A stretch of 64,000 nucleotides of DNA from Cryptosporangium sp044454545 (GTDB taxonomy: Bacteria > Actinomycetota > Actinomycetes > Mycobacteriales > Cryptosporangiaceae). A model generated the notes under the pieces. It saw only the letters and a program-made list of their open reading frames with translations, was not told the DNA's origin and did not search any database. Shown here piece after piece: positions 9,089 through 17,052 of this stretch; position 1 is the first letter of the stretch; every line of letters starts with the position of its first letter. The DNA is taken from positions 186,001 to 250,000 of the forward strand of contig NZ_JBITDV010000010.1 of assembly GCF_044454545.1 (NCBI RefSeq), in the 5' to 3' direction. Made by a program: the position numbers and the translations under genes.

Positions 9089-9397
9089 TTACTTCTCGAC
9101 GACCGCGAGAACGTCGCGGGCCGAAAGCAGCAGGTACTCCTCGCCGGCGTACTTGACCTCGGTGCCGCCGTACTTCGAGTAGATGACGGTGTCGCCGACC
9201 TTCACGTCCACCGGAACCCGGGTGCCCTTGTCGTCGACACGGCCGGGGCCGACCGCCAGTACGGTGCCCTCCTGGGGCTTTTCCTTGGCGGTGTCCGGGA
9301 TGACGATGCCGGAAGCGGTCGTCGTCTCGGCCTCGTTCGCCTGGACCAAGATGCGGTCCTCGAGCGGACGGATGGTGACCTTGGTAGCGGTCGTCAC
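9089..9397 (-). CDS. groS: Co-chaperonin GroES
   Basis: This 10-kDa co-chaperonin has 102 residues, the normal length, and caps the GroEL ring. The start is GTG 9395-9397 (VTTATKVTIRPLEDRILV), placed by a GGGGGAGGA Shine-Dalgarno upstream. The mobile loop is NEAETTTASGIVIPD and the C-terminus is YLLLSARDVLAVVEK. It is the first gene of the groES-groEL operon. Confidence 0.96.
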   Translation of the reverse strand: MTTATKVTIRPLEDRILVQANEAETTTASGIVIPDTAKEKPQEGTVLAVGPGRVDDKGTRVPVDVKVGDTVIYSKYGGTEVKYAGEEYLLLSARDVLAVVEK

Positions 9398-9498
9398 GTC
9401 TTTGTCCTCCCCCTTCGTGGGGTGCAAACCGTTGCAATCCACCGGTGCTTCACGGAGCGGCTCGCCGTCGCGGGGATCAAGACGCCCTCGTGCACGAG

Positions 9499-9525
9499 TT
9501 GGCACACTCGAAGGTCGAGTGCTAA
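9499..9525 (-). promoter_or_regulatory. CIRCE operator 1 (HrcA binding site)
   Basis: Read on the minus strand this is TTAGCACTC, nine bases, then GTGTGCCAA, against the consensus TTAGCACTC-N9-GAGTGCTAA. The left arm is perfect and the right arm matches 7 of 9. It lies just downstream of the groES -10 box, so bound HrcA would block transcription. hrcA itself is not in this window. Confidence 0.88.
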
Positions 9526-9529
9526 ACGA

Positions 9530-9557
9530 ACCCTAGCAGTTGTTGGCACTCCGTCAA
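9530..9557 (-). promoter_or_regulatory. Probable sigma-A-type promoter of groES-groEL
   Basis: Minus-strand TTGACG (9552-9557) and TAGGGT (9530-9535) are separated by 16 bp. The -35 falls in the spacer of the second CIRCE and the -10 lies between the two CIRCE copies, the geometry expected for HrcA repression. Confidence 0.65.
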
Positions 9558-9569
9558 GCCGAGTGCCAG
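9543..9569 (-). promoter_or_regulatory. CIRCE operator 2
   Basis: The plus strand reads TTGGCACTC, nine bases, then GAGTGCCAG: 8/9 and 7/9 matches to the CIRCE arms. It starts 17 bp beyond the first copy and overlaps the -35 box. Two CIRCEs ahead of groES are common in actinobacteria. Confidence 0.82.
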
Positions 9570-9852
9570 CGACTCGGCAACGTTCCGGATGTGCGCGCTC
9601 GGACCGGTGATGAGTCACGCGGTTCTCCCGATCTTTCTCGATCTTTCTCATCTGACTGGCCAGGCACGTGTCGTATAGTAGCCCGGAGCGATCAGTTGAT
9701 TACTTTCAGTACACGCGTTAGGTTCCCCGTGTGACGTGGGCCGCAGAATTCACGAACAGTTGACACGGTTACTCTTCCTGACAGTGGGGCGGCGGGGAAG
9801 AGTTGGTCGTAGCGGCGGCACCAGCCAGGGCCCCCAATGGAGGAGCAGGACG
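9570..9852. other. Intergenic region upstream of the DUF1918 gene
   Basis: This region carries no supported gene. It has a 10-base direct repeat GATCTTTCTC at about 9630-9649, a good TATAGT box at 9674-9679 and a consensus TTGACA at 9760-9765 without a clear partner -10. It is the most AT-rich stretch nearby and presumably holds the DUF1918 promoter. Confidence 0.45.
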
Positions 9853-10047
9853 ATGCAGGCTCACATCGGCGACCGGGTACACGTACACGGATACACGACC
9901 GGGTCGCCTGACCTCTGGGGTGAGGTCCTGGAAGTGCGGGGCAACCAGGGACAGCCCCCGTACCTCGTGGCGTTCAACGACGGTCACCAGGGCCTGATCT
10001 TCCCGGGGCCCGACGCGGTCATCGAGCACACCGCCGCTCGTCGCTGA
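9853..10047 (+). CDS. DUF1918 domain protein
   Basis: This 64-residue protein consists entirely of one DUF1918 domain, a small SH3-like barrel of unknown function common in actinobacteria. The core is HIGDRVHVHG, then WGEVLEVRG and YLVAFNDGHQGLIFPGPDA. I take ATG 9853, which has AGGAG eight bases upstream; an in-frame start at 9736 would add a poor 39-residue leader. It lies 35 bp ahead of the DUF72 gene in the same direction. Confidence 0.88.
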   Translation: MQAHIGDRVHVHGYTTGSPDLWGEVLEVRGNQGQPPYLVAFNDGHQGLIFPGPDAVIEHTAARR

Positions 10048-10082
10048 GTTTTCGCGGTGGTGCCGCTGGGCACCGGCCAGGC

Positions 10083-10970
10083 ATGGGACGTATTCGGGTC
10101 GGCACCGCCTCCTGGACCGACCGGACACTGATCGCGTCCGGGTGGTACCCCGACGGCGCGGAGTCGGCCGCTGAGCGGCTCGGGTACTACGCGTCGCAGT
10201 TCGACATCGTCGAGGTCGACTCGACCTACTACTCGCCCCCGGCCGAGAACACGGCTGCGCTGTGGGCCTCACGGACGCCGGATGGTTTCACGTTCAACAT
10301 CAAGGCGTTCTCGCTGCTCACGCAGCACCCGACCCGACCCGGCGCGCTCTACAAGGACCTCCGGGAGTCGTTGGGCCCGTCCTCGGAGAAGAAGAACGTC
10401 TACCTCCGCGATCTGGACGACGCCGTCGTGGACGAGGTCTGGGAACGGTTCCTCGCGGCCCTGCAGCCGCTCCGCGACGCCGGCAAGCTCGGCGCGCTGC
10501 TCTTCCAGTTCCCCCAGTGGTTCCCGATCGGGCGGCGCAACCGGGAGTACATCCTGGCGGTGAAGGAGCGGTGCGGCGCGGACCGGATCTGCGTGGAATT
10601 CCGCAACAAGACGTGGCTGTCGGCGGAGAACGCGGAGACGACGCTCGGGTTCCTGACGGACTACCAGGTGCCGTACGTCGTCGTCGACATGCCGCAGGGG
10701 CACGCGAGCTCGGTGCCGCCGATCGTGGTGGCGACGGCCGAGCTGGCAGTCGTGCGGTTCCACGGACACAGCGAGAAGTGGACCAGCAAGGACATCCACG
10801 AGAAGTTCGGATACCTGTACTCGGAGAAGGAGATGGAGGAGTGGGCGCCCCGGATTCGGGGGTTGGGGGCCAAGGAGACGCACGTGCTGATGAACAACTG
10901 CTATTCGGACTACGCACAGCGCAATGCCGCCCAGCTCGTAGACCTCCTGAGCTCGGAAGACAAGCCCTAG
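10083..10970 (+). CDS. DUF72 (YecE-like) family protein
   Basis: This 295-residue member of the DUF72/YecE TIM-barrel family starts with RIRVGTASWTDRTLIASGWYP and continues with the conserved QFDIVEVDSTYYSPP, FQFPQWF, VEFRNKTWL and HVLMNNCYSDYA blocks. The family has been suggested to be metal-dependent and nuclease- or endonuclease IV-like in fold, but no activity is firmly established. It probably forms a two-gene unit with DUF1918. The annotation is secure at family level only. Confidence 0.9.
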   Translation: MGRIRVGTASWTDRTLIASGWYPDGAESAAERLGYYASQFDIVEVDSTYYSPPAENTAALWASRTPDGFTFNIKAFSLLTQHPTRPGALYKDLRESLGPSSEKKNVYLRDLDDAVVDEVWERFLAALQPLRDAGKLGALLFQFPQWFPIGRRNREYILAVKERCGADRICVEFRNKTWLSAENAETTLGFLTDYQVPYVVVDMPQGHASSVPPIVVATAELAVVRFHGHSEKWTSKDIHEKFGYLYSEKEMEEWAPRIRGLGAKETHVLMNNCYSDYAQRNAAQLVDLLSSEDKP

Positions 10971-11612
10971 TCGGGGGTTGGTGGCCGTCGCACAGCGCAC
11001 CCCACGGGAGCCGGCGCTCGACGCTGACGGGTCGACCGGGGACGCGGGACGGGCTCGGCGATCGGGGACGCGGACCGATCAGCATGCCGCGGGGTGGGTG
11101 GCGCTCCCGGCAGATGCTCGATCGGTACGGCGCGTCCGCCGCATCCGGTCGAGCCCGGGAGGCGTATCAGCGATTGTCGTTGGGCGATCGACTCTGAAAT
11201 GTTCGCCTTGCTCGGGCGGATCGCGGCGCGAGTCGGCGGTAGTGCGCGCGGCGAGCCGACTCGGCGCGCTTGCCTCACCGGCGTCGGTCGACCAGCGCGA
11301 CCGAGCGCCAAGCGGGTGCGTCGCCGACGCCGAGGATCGTGAGGACGACGTCCGCGCGGACGGTTGCTCCGCGGCATCGATGTACGCGGCTGCGCCGCAG
11401 CCGACCCACACGAGAAGCCCGGGTCTGCAGCAAGGCGGCCACCGCAGCCGCGTCGGTGCTTACGGGCCGGGCGGCGGGCCGGCCGGGCGAAGTAGGCGCT
11501 TTCGTGTGCCGCGCTCGACGTGCTCGCTCCTCCGTCTTGGCCCAGGACGTGGCCACGGTCGAGGGTGAGGTGGTGCGGTGCGGGCTCGCACCGAGCGCGC
11601 ACCGCACCGGAG
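10971..11612. other. Long intergenic region with no supported gene
   Basis: These 642 bp between convergent genes contain several overlapping open frames on both strands, all rich in Arg, Ser and Pro and without a ribosome-binding site or known domain. A minus-strand frame ending at 11275 has a protein-like end (DVVLTILGVGDAPAWRSVALVD) that could be the decayed remnant of a gene. A hairpin at 11573-11607 probably ends the gene at 11613. Confidence 0.5.
11573..11607 (-). terminator. Hairpin downstream of the secreted protein gene
   Basis: Ten-base arms (11573-11582 and 11598-11607) pair perfectly around a 15-base loop, and the loop can form an alternative six-base stem. It starts 5 bp after the stop at 11613. 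There is no clear T-run, so it may be a weak or factor-assisted terminator. Confidence 0.5.
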
Positions 11613-12263
11613 TCACTCGGTCGGCGGCGCCGTGTCGGCCTGCGGGTAGTCGGGCAGGGGACGGTCGGCGACCATACCGATCGGCGTCTCGGTCGGGGTG
11701 AAGGTTCGCCGCACGAGGACGCCCGGCTGGGTGTCCAGCGTGTGCCCCACGTCCACCGCACCGTCGGTGACGCTGACGAACGCCGTCGTCCACTTCCCGG
11801 CTCCGGTCTCGTCCGCGTAGCTGGACGTGATGAAGCGCCGGTGGATCGGGCGCAGCTCCGGCCCGTAGGGAGTCTTGTAGAAGCTGTACAGGTAGAAGAA
11901 GTGGAAGCCGATGTTCGTGTTCAGCACCGTGCAGCTGTAGCGGACCAGCTGGTCGGGGTAGCCGTCACCGGTCACGTCGGCGATCGCACCCTCGTTCACC
12001 TGGTAGAAGAGACCGTCGTGGACGGCCGCGCCCCACTCGCCGTCCTTGGGCCCGGTCATCTCCTCGATGTGACCGCCCGGACAGGCGGTGCCGTCCGGCA
12101 ACGTCACGGTCGACCAGGGCACGGACTTCATCCGGCCGAAGTCGATCTTGGTGTTGTTCGTGTTCGGCTTCACGGCGGCCTGCGCCGGCGCCGCCGTGAG
12201 TGCGACTCCCGCGACCGCACTCGCAAGCATCACCGCCGCGACCAATCGCTTCCCGATCCTCAT
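11613..12263 (-). CDS. Secreted protein of unknown function
   Basis: This 216-residue exported protein starts at ATG 12261-12263 with GGAG eight bases upstream. A Sec signal peptide (MRIGKRLVAAVMLASAVAGVA, cleavage after AQA near residue 29) is followed by a mature domain. That domain contains AIADVTGDGYPDQLVRYSC, a D-x-D-G-D loop reminiscent of FG-GAP/VCBS calcium-binding repeats. Two cysteines (TACPGG and RYSC) could form a disulfide. I do not recognise the family. It is divergent from a lipoprotein gene 207 bp away, suggesting a shared control region. Confidence 0.8.
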   Translation of the reverse strand: MRIGKRLVAAVMLASAVAGVALTAAPAQAAVKPNTNNTKIDFGRMKSVPWSTVTLPDGTACPGGHIEEMTGPKDGEWGAAVHDGLFYQVNEGAIADVTGDGYPDQLVRYSCTVLNTNIGFHFFYLYSFYKTPYGPELRPIHRRFITSSYADETGAGKWTTAFVSVTDGAVDVGHTLDTQPGVLVRRTFTPTETPIGMVADRPLPDYPQADTAPPTE

Positions 12264-12470
12264 AGGACGCTCCAATCTCGCCGGTCCCTCCGACGACCGG
12301 GGCAGAGTTTCGCGACGCGGAGCAAATCGCCAGTAAACGTCCCCTTGCCGACACTCTCGTAACGATCTCGCGATTGCCAGAAAGGCCCTCAAACCGGCTC
12401 GCGACGCTCCGAAAGCCGTTCTTGCTGGCAATCCGTGATCATTTGCCGGAAGTCCGGTTAGCTGAACGGC

Positions 12471-13409
12471 ATGAACCGGAGGATCAGTGCGTTTCGCCGA
12501 GCCATCGCGATCGCGGCCGTCGTCGTGCTGGCCGCGTGCGGGTCCGCGCCGACCCACGGGGGTGCGGGTTCCACGCCGCAAGCCGTGGAACCCTCGCTGT
12601 CTCCGTCTCCGTCGCCGAGCGGGCCGACCGAGTTGCCTCTCGGCGGGCGGACGATCTTCCCGGGCTACCGGGTGATCGCGTACTACGGCAGCACCGGCGG
12701 CGGCACTCTCGGTGTCCTCGGGGAGGCTCCCCCGGACGCGATCGTCCCCCGCCTGCGCGCGGCCGCCGCGCCCTTCGCCACCCCCGAGCGTCCGGTCCAG
12801 ATCGCGTTCGAGCTGATCGTCCGGGTCGCCGACCGGCAACCCGGGCCCCACGGCATCTACAGCCACAGCATCAAGCCGTCGGTGGTCCGCCGGTACCTCG
12901 AGGCCGCCGAGCGGGCCAAAGCGCTCGTCGTGCTCGACGTCCAGCCCGGCCGGCTGAGCTTCCCGGACGCGATCCGGCCGTACCGGTGGGCGCTGGAACA
13001 CCCCAACGTCGGGATCGCGCTCGACCCGGAGTGGCGCGTCGGGTACGACCAGGTGCCGGGCACGGTGGTCGGGCAGGTGTCAGCGGCCGAGGTCAACAAG
13101 GCGTCCGCGTACGTGGCCGACATCGTCCGCGCCGAGAACCTGCCACAGAAGCTGTTCGTGCTGCACCAGTTCCGCCGCCGGATGCTGCCCGACGTCGAGC
13201 GGATCGTGCCTCGCGCGGGGCTGGCGATGGTGCAGCACGTCGACGGCTTCGGCAACCGCGAGCAGAAAGACGCCACCTACGCCGCGGTCCGGCGTCCCGA
13301 GCAGTTCCACCTCGGCTACAAGCTCTTCTACGACGAGGACGTGGCCCGCTACCAGCCCGCCGAGGTACTCGCCTTCTCCCCTCCCCCCGAATACGTCAGC
13401 TACCAGTAG
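12471..13409 (+). CDS. Putative lipoprotein, unknown function
   Basis: This 312-residue protein has a lipoprotein signal: basic N-terminus, hydrophobic core and lipobox LAAC with the modified cysteine at residue 23. A Ser/Pro-rich linker follows, then a globular domain starting at RVIAYYGSTGGGTLGVLG. Alternating strand/helix segments (VQIAFELIVRVAD, KALVVLDVQPGRLSF, NVGIALDPEWRV, LFVLHQF, LAMVQHVDGFG) suggest a TIM-barrel, possibly glycosidase-like; this is inference. It is divergent from the secreted gene at 11613 and convergent with the large NTPase. Confidence 0.8.
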   Translation: MNRRISAFRRAIAIAAVVVLAACGSAPTHGGAGSTPQAVEPSLSPSPSPSGPTELPLGGRTIFPGYRVIAYYGSTGGGTLGVLGEAPPDAIVPRLRAAAAPFATPERPVQIAFELIVRVADRQPGPHGIYSHSIKPSVVRRYLEAAERAKALVVLDVQPGRLSFPDAIRPYRWALEHPNVGIALDPEWRVGYDQVPGTVVGQVSAAEVNKASAYVADIVRAENLPQKLFVLHQFRRRMLPDVERIVPRAGLAMVQHVDGFGNREQKDATYAAVRRPEQFHLGYKLFYDEDVARYQPAEVLAFSPPPEYVSYQ

Positions 13410-13417
13410 CCCACGCC

Positions 13418-16400
13418 CTAGTGGCGGCGGCGGGGATGGGGCGGGACCTGCTGGCCGGCGCCCCAGCCCAGTGCGCGGACGGTGGTGGTCGTCTGCGTGA
13501 GGGCGCGGGCGTTGCGTTCGTCGTCGGTTTCCAGGCGCGAGTACGCGTCGTCGCGGATCTTGATCGCGGCCATCAGCAGCGTGTCTTCGGAGCGCGACGG
13601 GGACGGCGTCGCCTCCAGGACCTCGACGGCCTCGGCCGCGGCCTCCGCTGCCTCTTCGACCCGCCCGATCGCGCCCATCGTCGCGCTCGCGGCGGCCAGC
13701 GACCGGGCCAGGTCGGGCAGGTGCGGGTTCGGGTCTTCGGCGGCCAGCTGACGCCGAATCGCGATCGCTTCGGCGACCGGCGACAGCGCGTCGTCCGGGC
13801 GGGCCAGCCGCACCAGCCGGTTGCCCAGGTTGTGCAGCGACAGGGCCAGCTCCGGCAGGTACGCCGCGCCCTCGGTGTCGGCCAGCCGCCGGTACACCTC
13901 GACGGCCTCCTCGACCGGCGTCAGCGCCTCCTGCTGCCGCCCGGCCTCGGCCAGCCGGATCCCCAGATTGTTGAGCGACGCGGCCAGGTTCGGCAGGTAC
14001 GCGGTCGAGTTCGACGCGACCAGACGCCGGTAGACCGACACCGCTTCCTCGGCGGGCTGCAGCGCCTCCCGGCCGCGGCCGGTCTCGGCGAGCCGGTTCC
14101 CCAGGTTGTTCAGCGCCAGCGCGAGCTGCGGCAGGTGACCCACCGAGTCGGCCGCGACCAGACGCCGGTAGACGACGACGGCTTCCTCGGCCGGCTCGAT
14201 CGACTCCTCCGAGCGCTCCAGGTCGGCCAGGCTGATGCTCAGGTTCGTCAGCGAGAACGCCAGCTCGGGCTGGTAAGTGGCGCGGTCGATCACGGCCAAC
14301 CGGCGGCAGACCGCGACCGCCTCCTCCACCGGGTCCAGCGCGGCCTCGCGTCGCCCGGACTCGGTGAGCCTGATCCCGAGCGTGTTGAGCGCCGTCGCCA
14401 GCTCCGGCAGGTAGCTGACCGAGTCCTGCGCGGCCAGACGCCGGTAGGCGACCGCGGCCTCCTCGGCCGGCGGCAGGGCGTCTTCCGGACGTCCGGCGTC
14501 GGCGAGCGCCGAGCTGAGCAGGTCCAGCGACATCGCCAGGTCGGGCAGGTACGACGCGTCCGACATCGCGAGCCCGCGCTGCACCGCGACCGCGTCCTCG
14601 GCCGGGGCCAGCGCATCTTCGGTATGACCCAGTGCCGAGAGACGGATGCCCAGGTTGTTCAGGCACCGGGCGTATTCGCTGAGCTGGTCGGGCGTCCCGT
14701 CCGAGCCCGGGTAGGCCGCCGCGACCAGCCGGTCCGACAACGCGGCCGCGATGACCGCCCGGCTCGGCGTGTAACCGATCGAGAGCACCAGCGAGTCGAG
14801 TTGCTGCACGGTCTCGTCCGGGACGCCGTCCACGGCCAGCAGGTCGCCGATCGCCTTCGTGTACCGCTCGGGGGCCAACAGCGTGAGCGGCTGGGCGTAC
14901 CGGTGCGGCGCGGTCTGCAGCAGCCAGGGCAGCGACACGCTGATCCGGTTCTTCGCCCGCTCCTGCCGCCGGGACGGCGTCGGGGCGGACAGGCAGCGGA
15001 TCAGCGCGGACGCAGCGTGCAGCGCGGCCAGCGGATCGAGCTCACCGCAGATGTTCGAGATGACCGCCGACCACTCCGGGTCGGCCAGGCTCCCGGCCAG
15101 ATCCAGCAGGTGGGCGTCGGCCAGGCGGGCCGGACGCGGTGAGGACCAGCCGGCCTCGGTGGTGCCCCGGTAGAGGCGGGAGAGCGCGATCGCGACGTCC
15201 GCGCGGCGGTCCGGCGGCACTTGCCAGGGCGGGGGCACGGCCCGCAGCGCGTGGATCGCGGCCTCCGGCGTCGCTGCGGGCAGCAGGTTCACGACGGCCA
15301 TCGCCCAGTCGCGCTGACCGTCCTCGATCGCGCAACCGGCCGCCGCGAGCACCGCGGACACCTGCCGCCGCTCGTACGCCAGCACACCGGCGACGGGATC
15401 GGGCCCGCCACCGTCCCGGCGCGTGTGCCGCCGGAGCGCCGGCGCGGTCGCGTCGAGAACGCGCAGGGCGGCGTCCGCATAAAAGTCGAGGGTCGTGCCC
15501 CAGAGGCCGGCCGGGGGCGGCGAGGTCAGGCGGGCGAGGTCGGCCCGGGGCAGGACGCCGTCGGAGACGGCGCGGTTGGCGAACGCGGCGACGGCGGCGC
15601 GCCAGACCGCGGCCGACTCGCCTCCGCCGAGCTGCGAGGGCAGCGAACCGAGCGGTAGCGGATTCGGCGAGACCCAGGACCGCAGCCGGTGGGCCTCGGA
15701 GAGGTCGGTGAACCAGCCGTCGGGCGAGCGCGCCAGCAGCAGGACACGGATCCACGGGGCGGCGCCGTATTCGTCGATCGTCGCCAGCAGTTCGCCGACC
15801 AGCGGGCCGACCGACTCGGCCTGGTCGACGACCAGCAGCGTCGGCGTGCGCAGACGGGCGACCGACCGGATGCCGGCGATCACCTCCCCGGCCCGGCGGA
15901 GCTCCTTCTCCCAGTGCGTCCGGTCGGGGCCGGTCTCCTCCAGGTCGTTGATGCTGATCGAGCGCCAGTTCGCCGGGGGCAGGTGTACGAAACCGGCGAG
16001 CCAGCCCTGAGCCTCCAGCGCGGCGCAGACCTGCTGGGCGGCGTGGGTCTTGCCCTGGCCGCCGGCACCGCAGAGCAGGCGCAGGACCGGTCCGCGGTCG
16101 GCCTGGATCGCCCAGGCGACGAGGTCGTCGACCTCGGGGCGGGGCTGGATCGGGACGATCCGCGCTTCCGGGCGCAGCCATTCGGACGCCAGCCCGACCG
16201 GCACCACCGTGCCGGTCTCGAACAGCAGGCCGCGCGCCTCGGCGAGGGTCTCCGGCACCGGGAGCGGCGAGCGGACCCGGTCGCGGAGCTCGATCTCCGT
16301 TCCCGCGGGCAACTGCGGCAGTTCCGGCTCGGCCGGAGCGCTGGAGCCGCTCTCGATCGCGAGCAGGCCGCCGAAGCCCTGGACGCCACCGGCGCCGTAC

Positions 16401-16864
16401 TCTTCCGCCCGGTAACCGCGCTGGTCACCGAAGTAGGGATCGTAGCCGCGGGGCGCGGGGTAACCGTGGTCGTAGGACGGCTCGCCGTAGCTGGGGCCGA
16501 ACGTCGGATCGCCGTAGACCGGACCGTCGTCGCGGATCTGCTCGTAGACCCCGGTGCGGTACCCGGGGTCGTACGGGTCGTAGGCCGGAGAGCCCGGTCC
16601 GTGCCCCGGAGGTCCCCCGTAGGCGGCCTCGAGCTCCTGGTACTGCGACGAACGCACGTCGCCGAAGCCGTACTCGCCCGGGTCGCCGTACCCCAGGTAA
16701 CCGCCGTACCCCGGCTCCTCCCGCTGCTGCTCCCGGCGATCGCGCCGACTGGGCCTACGCCCGGACGAGCGTCCCGAAGGCGCTCGTTCCGCGGCTTTGT
16801 CCACGCCCTCGGACCGGATGTCGTATTCGACCCAGCCCCGAGACGCTCGCCGACGTTCAGCCAC
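13418..16864 (-). CDS. STAND-like P-loop NTPase with eight TPR units and a Tyr/Gly-rich N-terminus
   Basis: This 1148-residue protein starts at GTG 16864. Residues 1-150 are a low-complexity Tyr/Gly/Pro/Asp tract (GYGDPGEYG, YGDPTFGPSYGEPSYD). A P-loop domain follows with Walker A GAGGQGKT near residue 268 and Walker B LLVVDQAE near 346, then an alpha-helical middle. The C-terminus has eight near-identical 46-residue TPR units of the form LAxxLNNLGxRLxExGRxxEALxPxEEAVxVYRRL, from about residue 725 to 1090. The plan is that of STAND signalling ATPases, in which TPRs sense a ligand and the NTPase oligomerises, but no effector domain is recognised. Role unknown; regulator or defence sensor are both possible. 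It converges with the lipoprotein gene, 8 bp between stops. Confidence 0.85.
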   Translation of the reverse strand: MAERRRASRGWVEYDIRSEGVDKAAERAPSGRSSGRRPSRRDRREQQREEPGYGGYLGYGDPGEYGFGDVRSSQYQELEAAYGGPPGHGPGSPAYDPYDPGYRTGVYEQIRDDGPVYGDPTFGPSYGEPSYDHGYPAPRGYDPYFGDQRGYRAEEYGAGGVQGFGGLLAIESGSSAPAEPELPQLPAGTEIELRDRVRSPLPVPETLAEARGLLFETGTVVPVGLASEWLRPEARIVPIQPRPEVDDLVAWAIQADRGPVLRLLCGAGGQGKTHAAQQVCAALEAQGWLAGFVHLPPANWRSISINDLEETGPDRTHWEKELRRAGEVIAGIRSVARLRTPTLLVVDQAESVGPLVGELLATIDEYGAAPWIRVLLLARSPDGWFTDLSEAHRLRSWVSPNPLPLGSLPSQLGGGESAAVWRAAVAAFANRAVSDGVLPRADLARLTSPPPAGLWGTTLDFYADAALRVLDATAPALRRHTRRDGGGPDPVAGVLAYERRQVSAVLAAAGCAIEDGQRDWAMAVVNLLPAATPEAAIHALRAVPPPWQVPPDRRADVAIALSRLYRGTTEAGWSSPRPARLADAHLLDLAGSLADPEWSAVISNICGELDPLAALHAASALIRCLSAPTPSRRQERAKNRISVSLPWLLQTAPHRYAQPLTLLAPERYTKAIGDLLAVDGVPDETVQQLDSLVLSIGYTPSRAVIAAALSDRLVAAAYPGSDGTPDQLSEYARCLNNLGIRLSALGHTEDALAPAEDAVAVQRGLAMSDASYLPDLAMSLDLLSSALADAGRPEDALPPAEEAAVAYRRLAAQDSVSYLPELATALNTLGIRLTESGRREAALDPVEEAVAVCRRLAVIDRATYQPELAFSLTNLSISLADLERSEESIEPAEEAVVVYRRLVAADSVGHLPQLALALNNLGNRLAETGRGREALQPAEEAVSVYRRLVASNSTAYLPNLAASLNNLGIRLAEAGRQQEALTPVEEAVEVYRRLADTEGAAYLPELALSLHNLGNRLVRLARPDDALSPVAEAIAIRRQLAAEDPNPHLPDLARSLAAASATMGAIGRVEEAAEAAAEAVEVLEATPSPSRSEDTLLMAAIKIRDDAYSRLETDDERNARALTQTTTTVRALGWGAGQQVPPHPRRRH

Positions 16865-17052
16865 TCTCGGTTCCCATGGCTCTCTCGGCTCCTTCGGCTC
16901 CCCGGCTATCAGGCAGCGTCATGAGCACCGTCGCTCGCCACCGACTCGTTCGCATCACGCGGGTGGGGCCACCTCGGTTCAACGGGATTCCCGGATTGAT
17001 CGGGCCGGCGCGGGAAACCCCTGGCCGGGCTCGTATGTGAAGATGAGCGGCC

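Noticed and set aside
7355..9610. A 751-codon plus-strand frame opposite groEL-groES
   Set aside because: Antisense shadow of groEL and groES; it crosses the CIRCE region and has no protein features.
12374..15142. A 922-codon plus-strand frame overlapping the lipoprotein and the NTPase
   Set aside because: It shifts through two well-supported genes; its repeats mirror the TPR array on the other strand.
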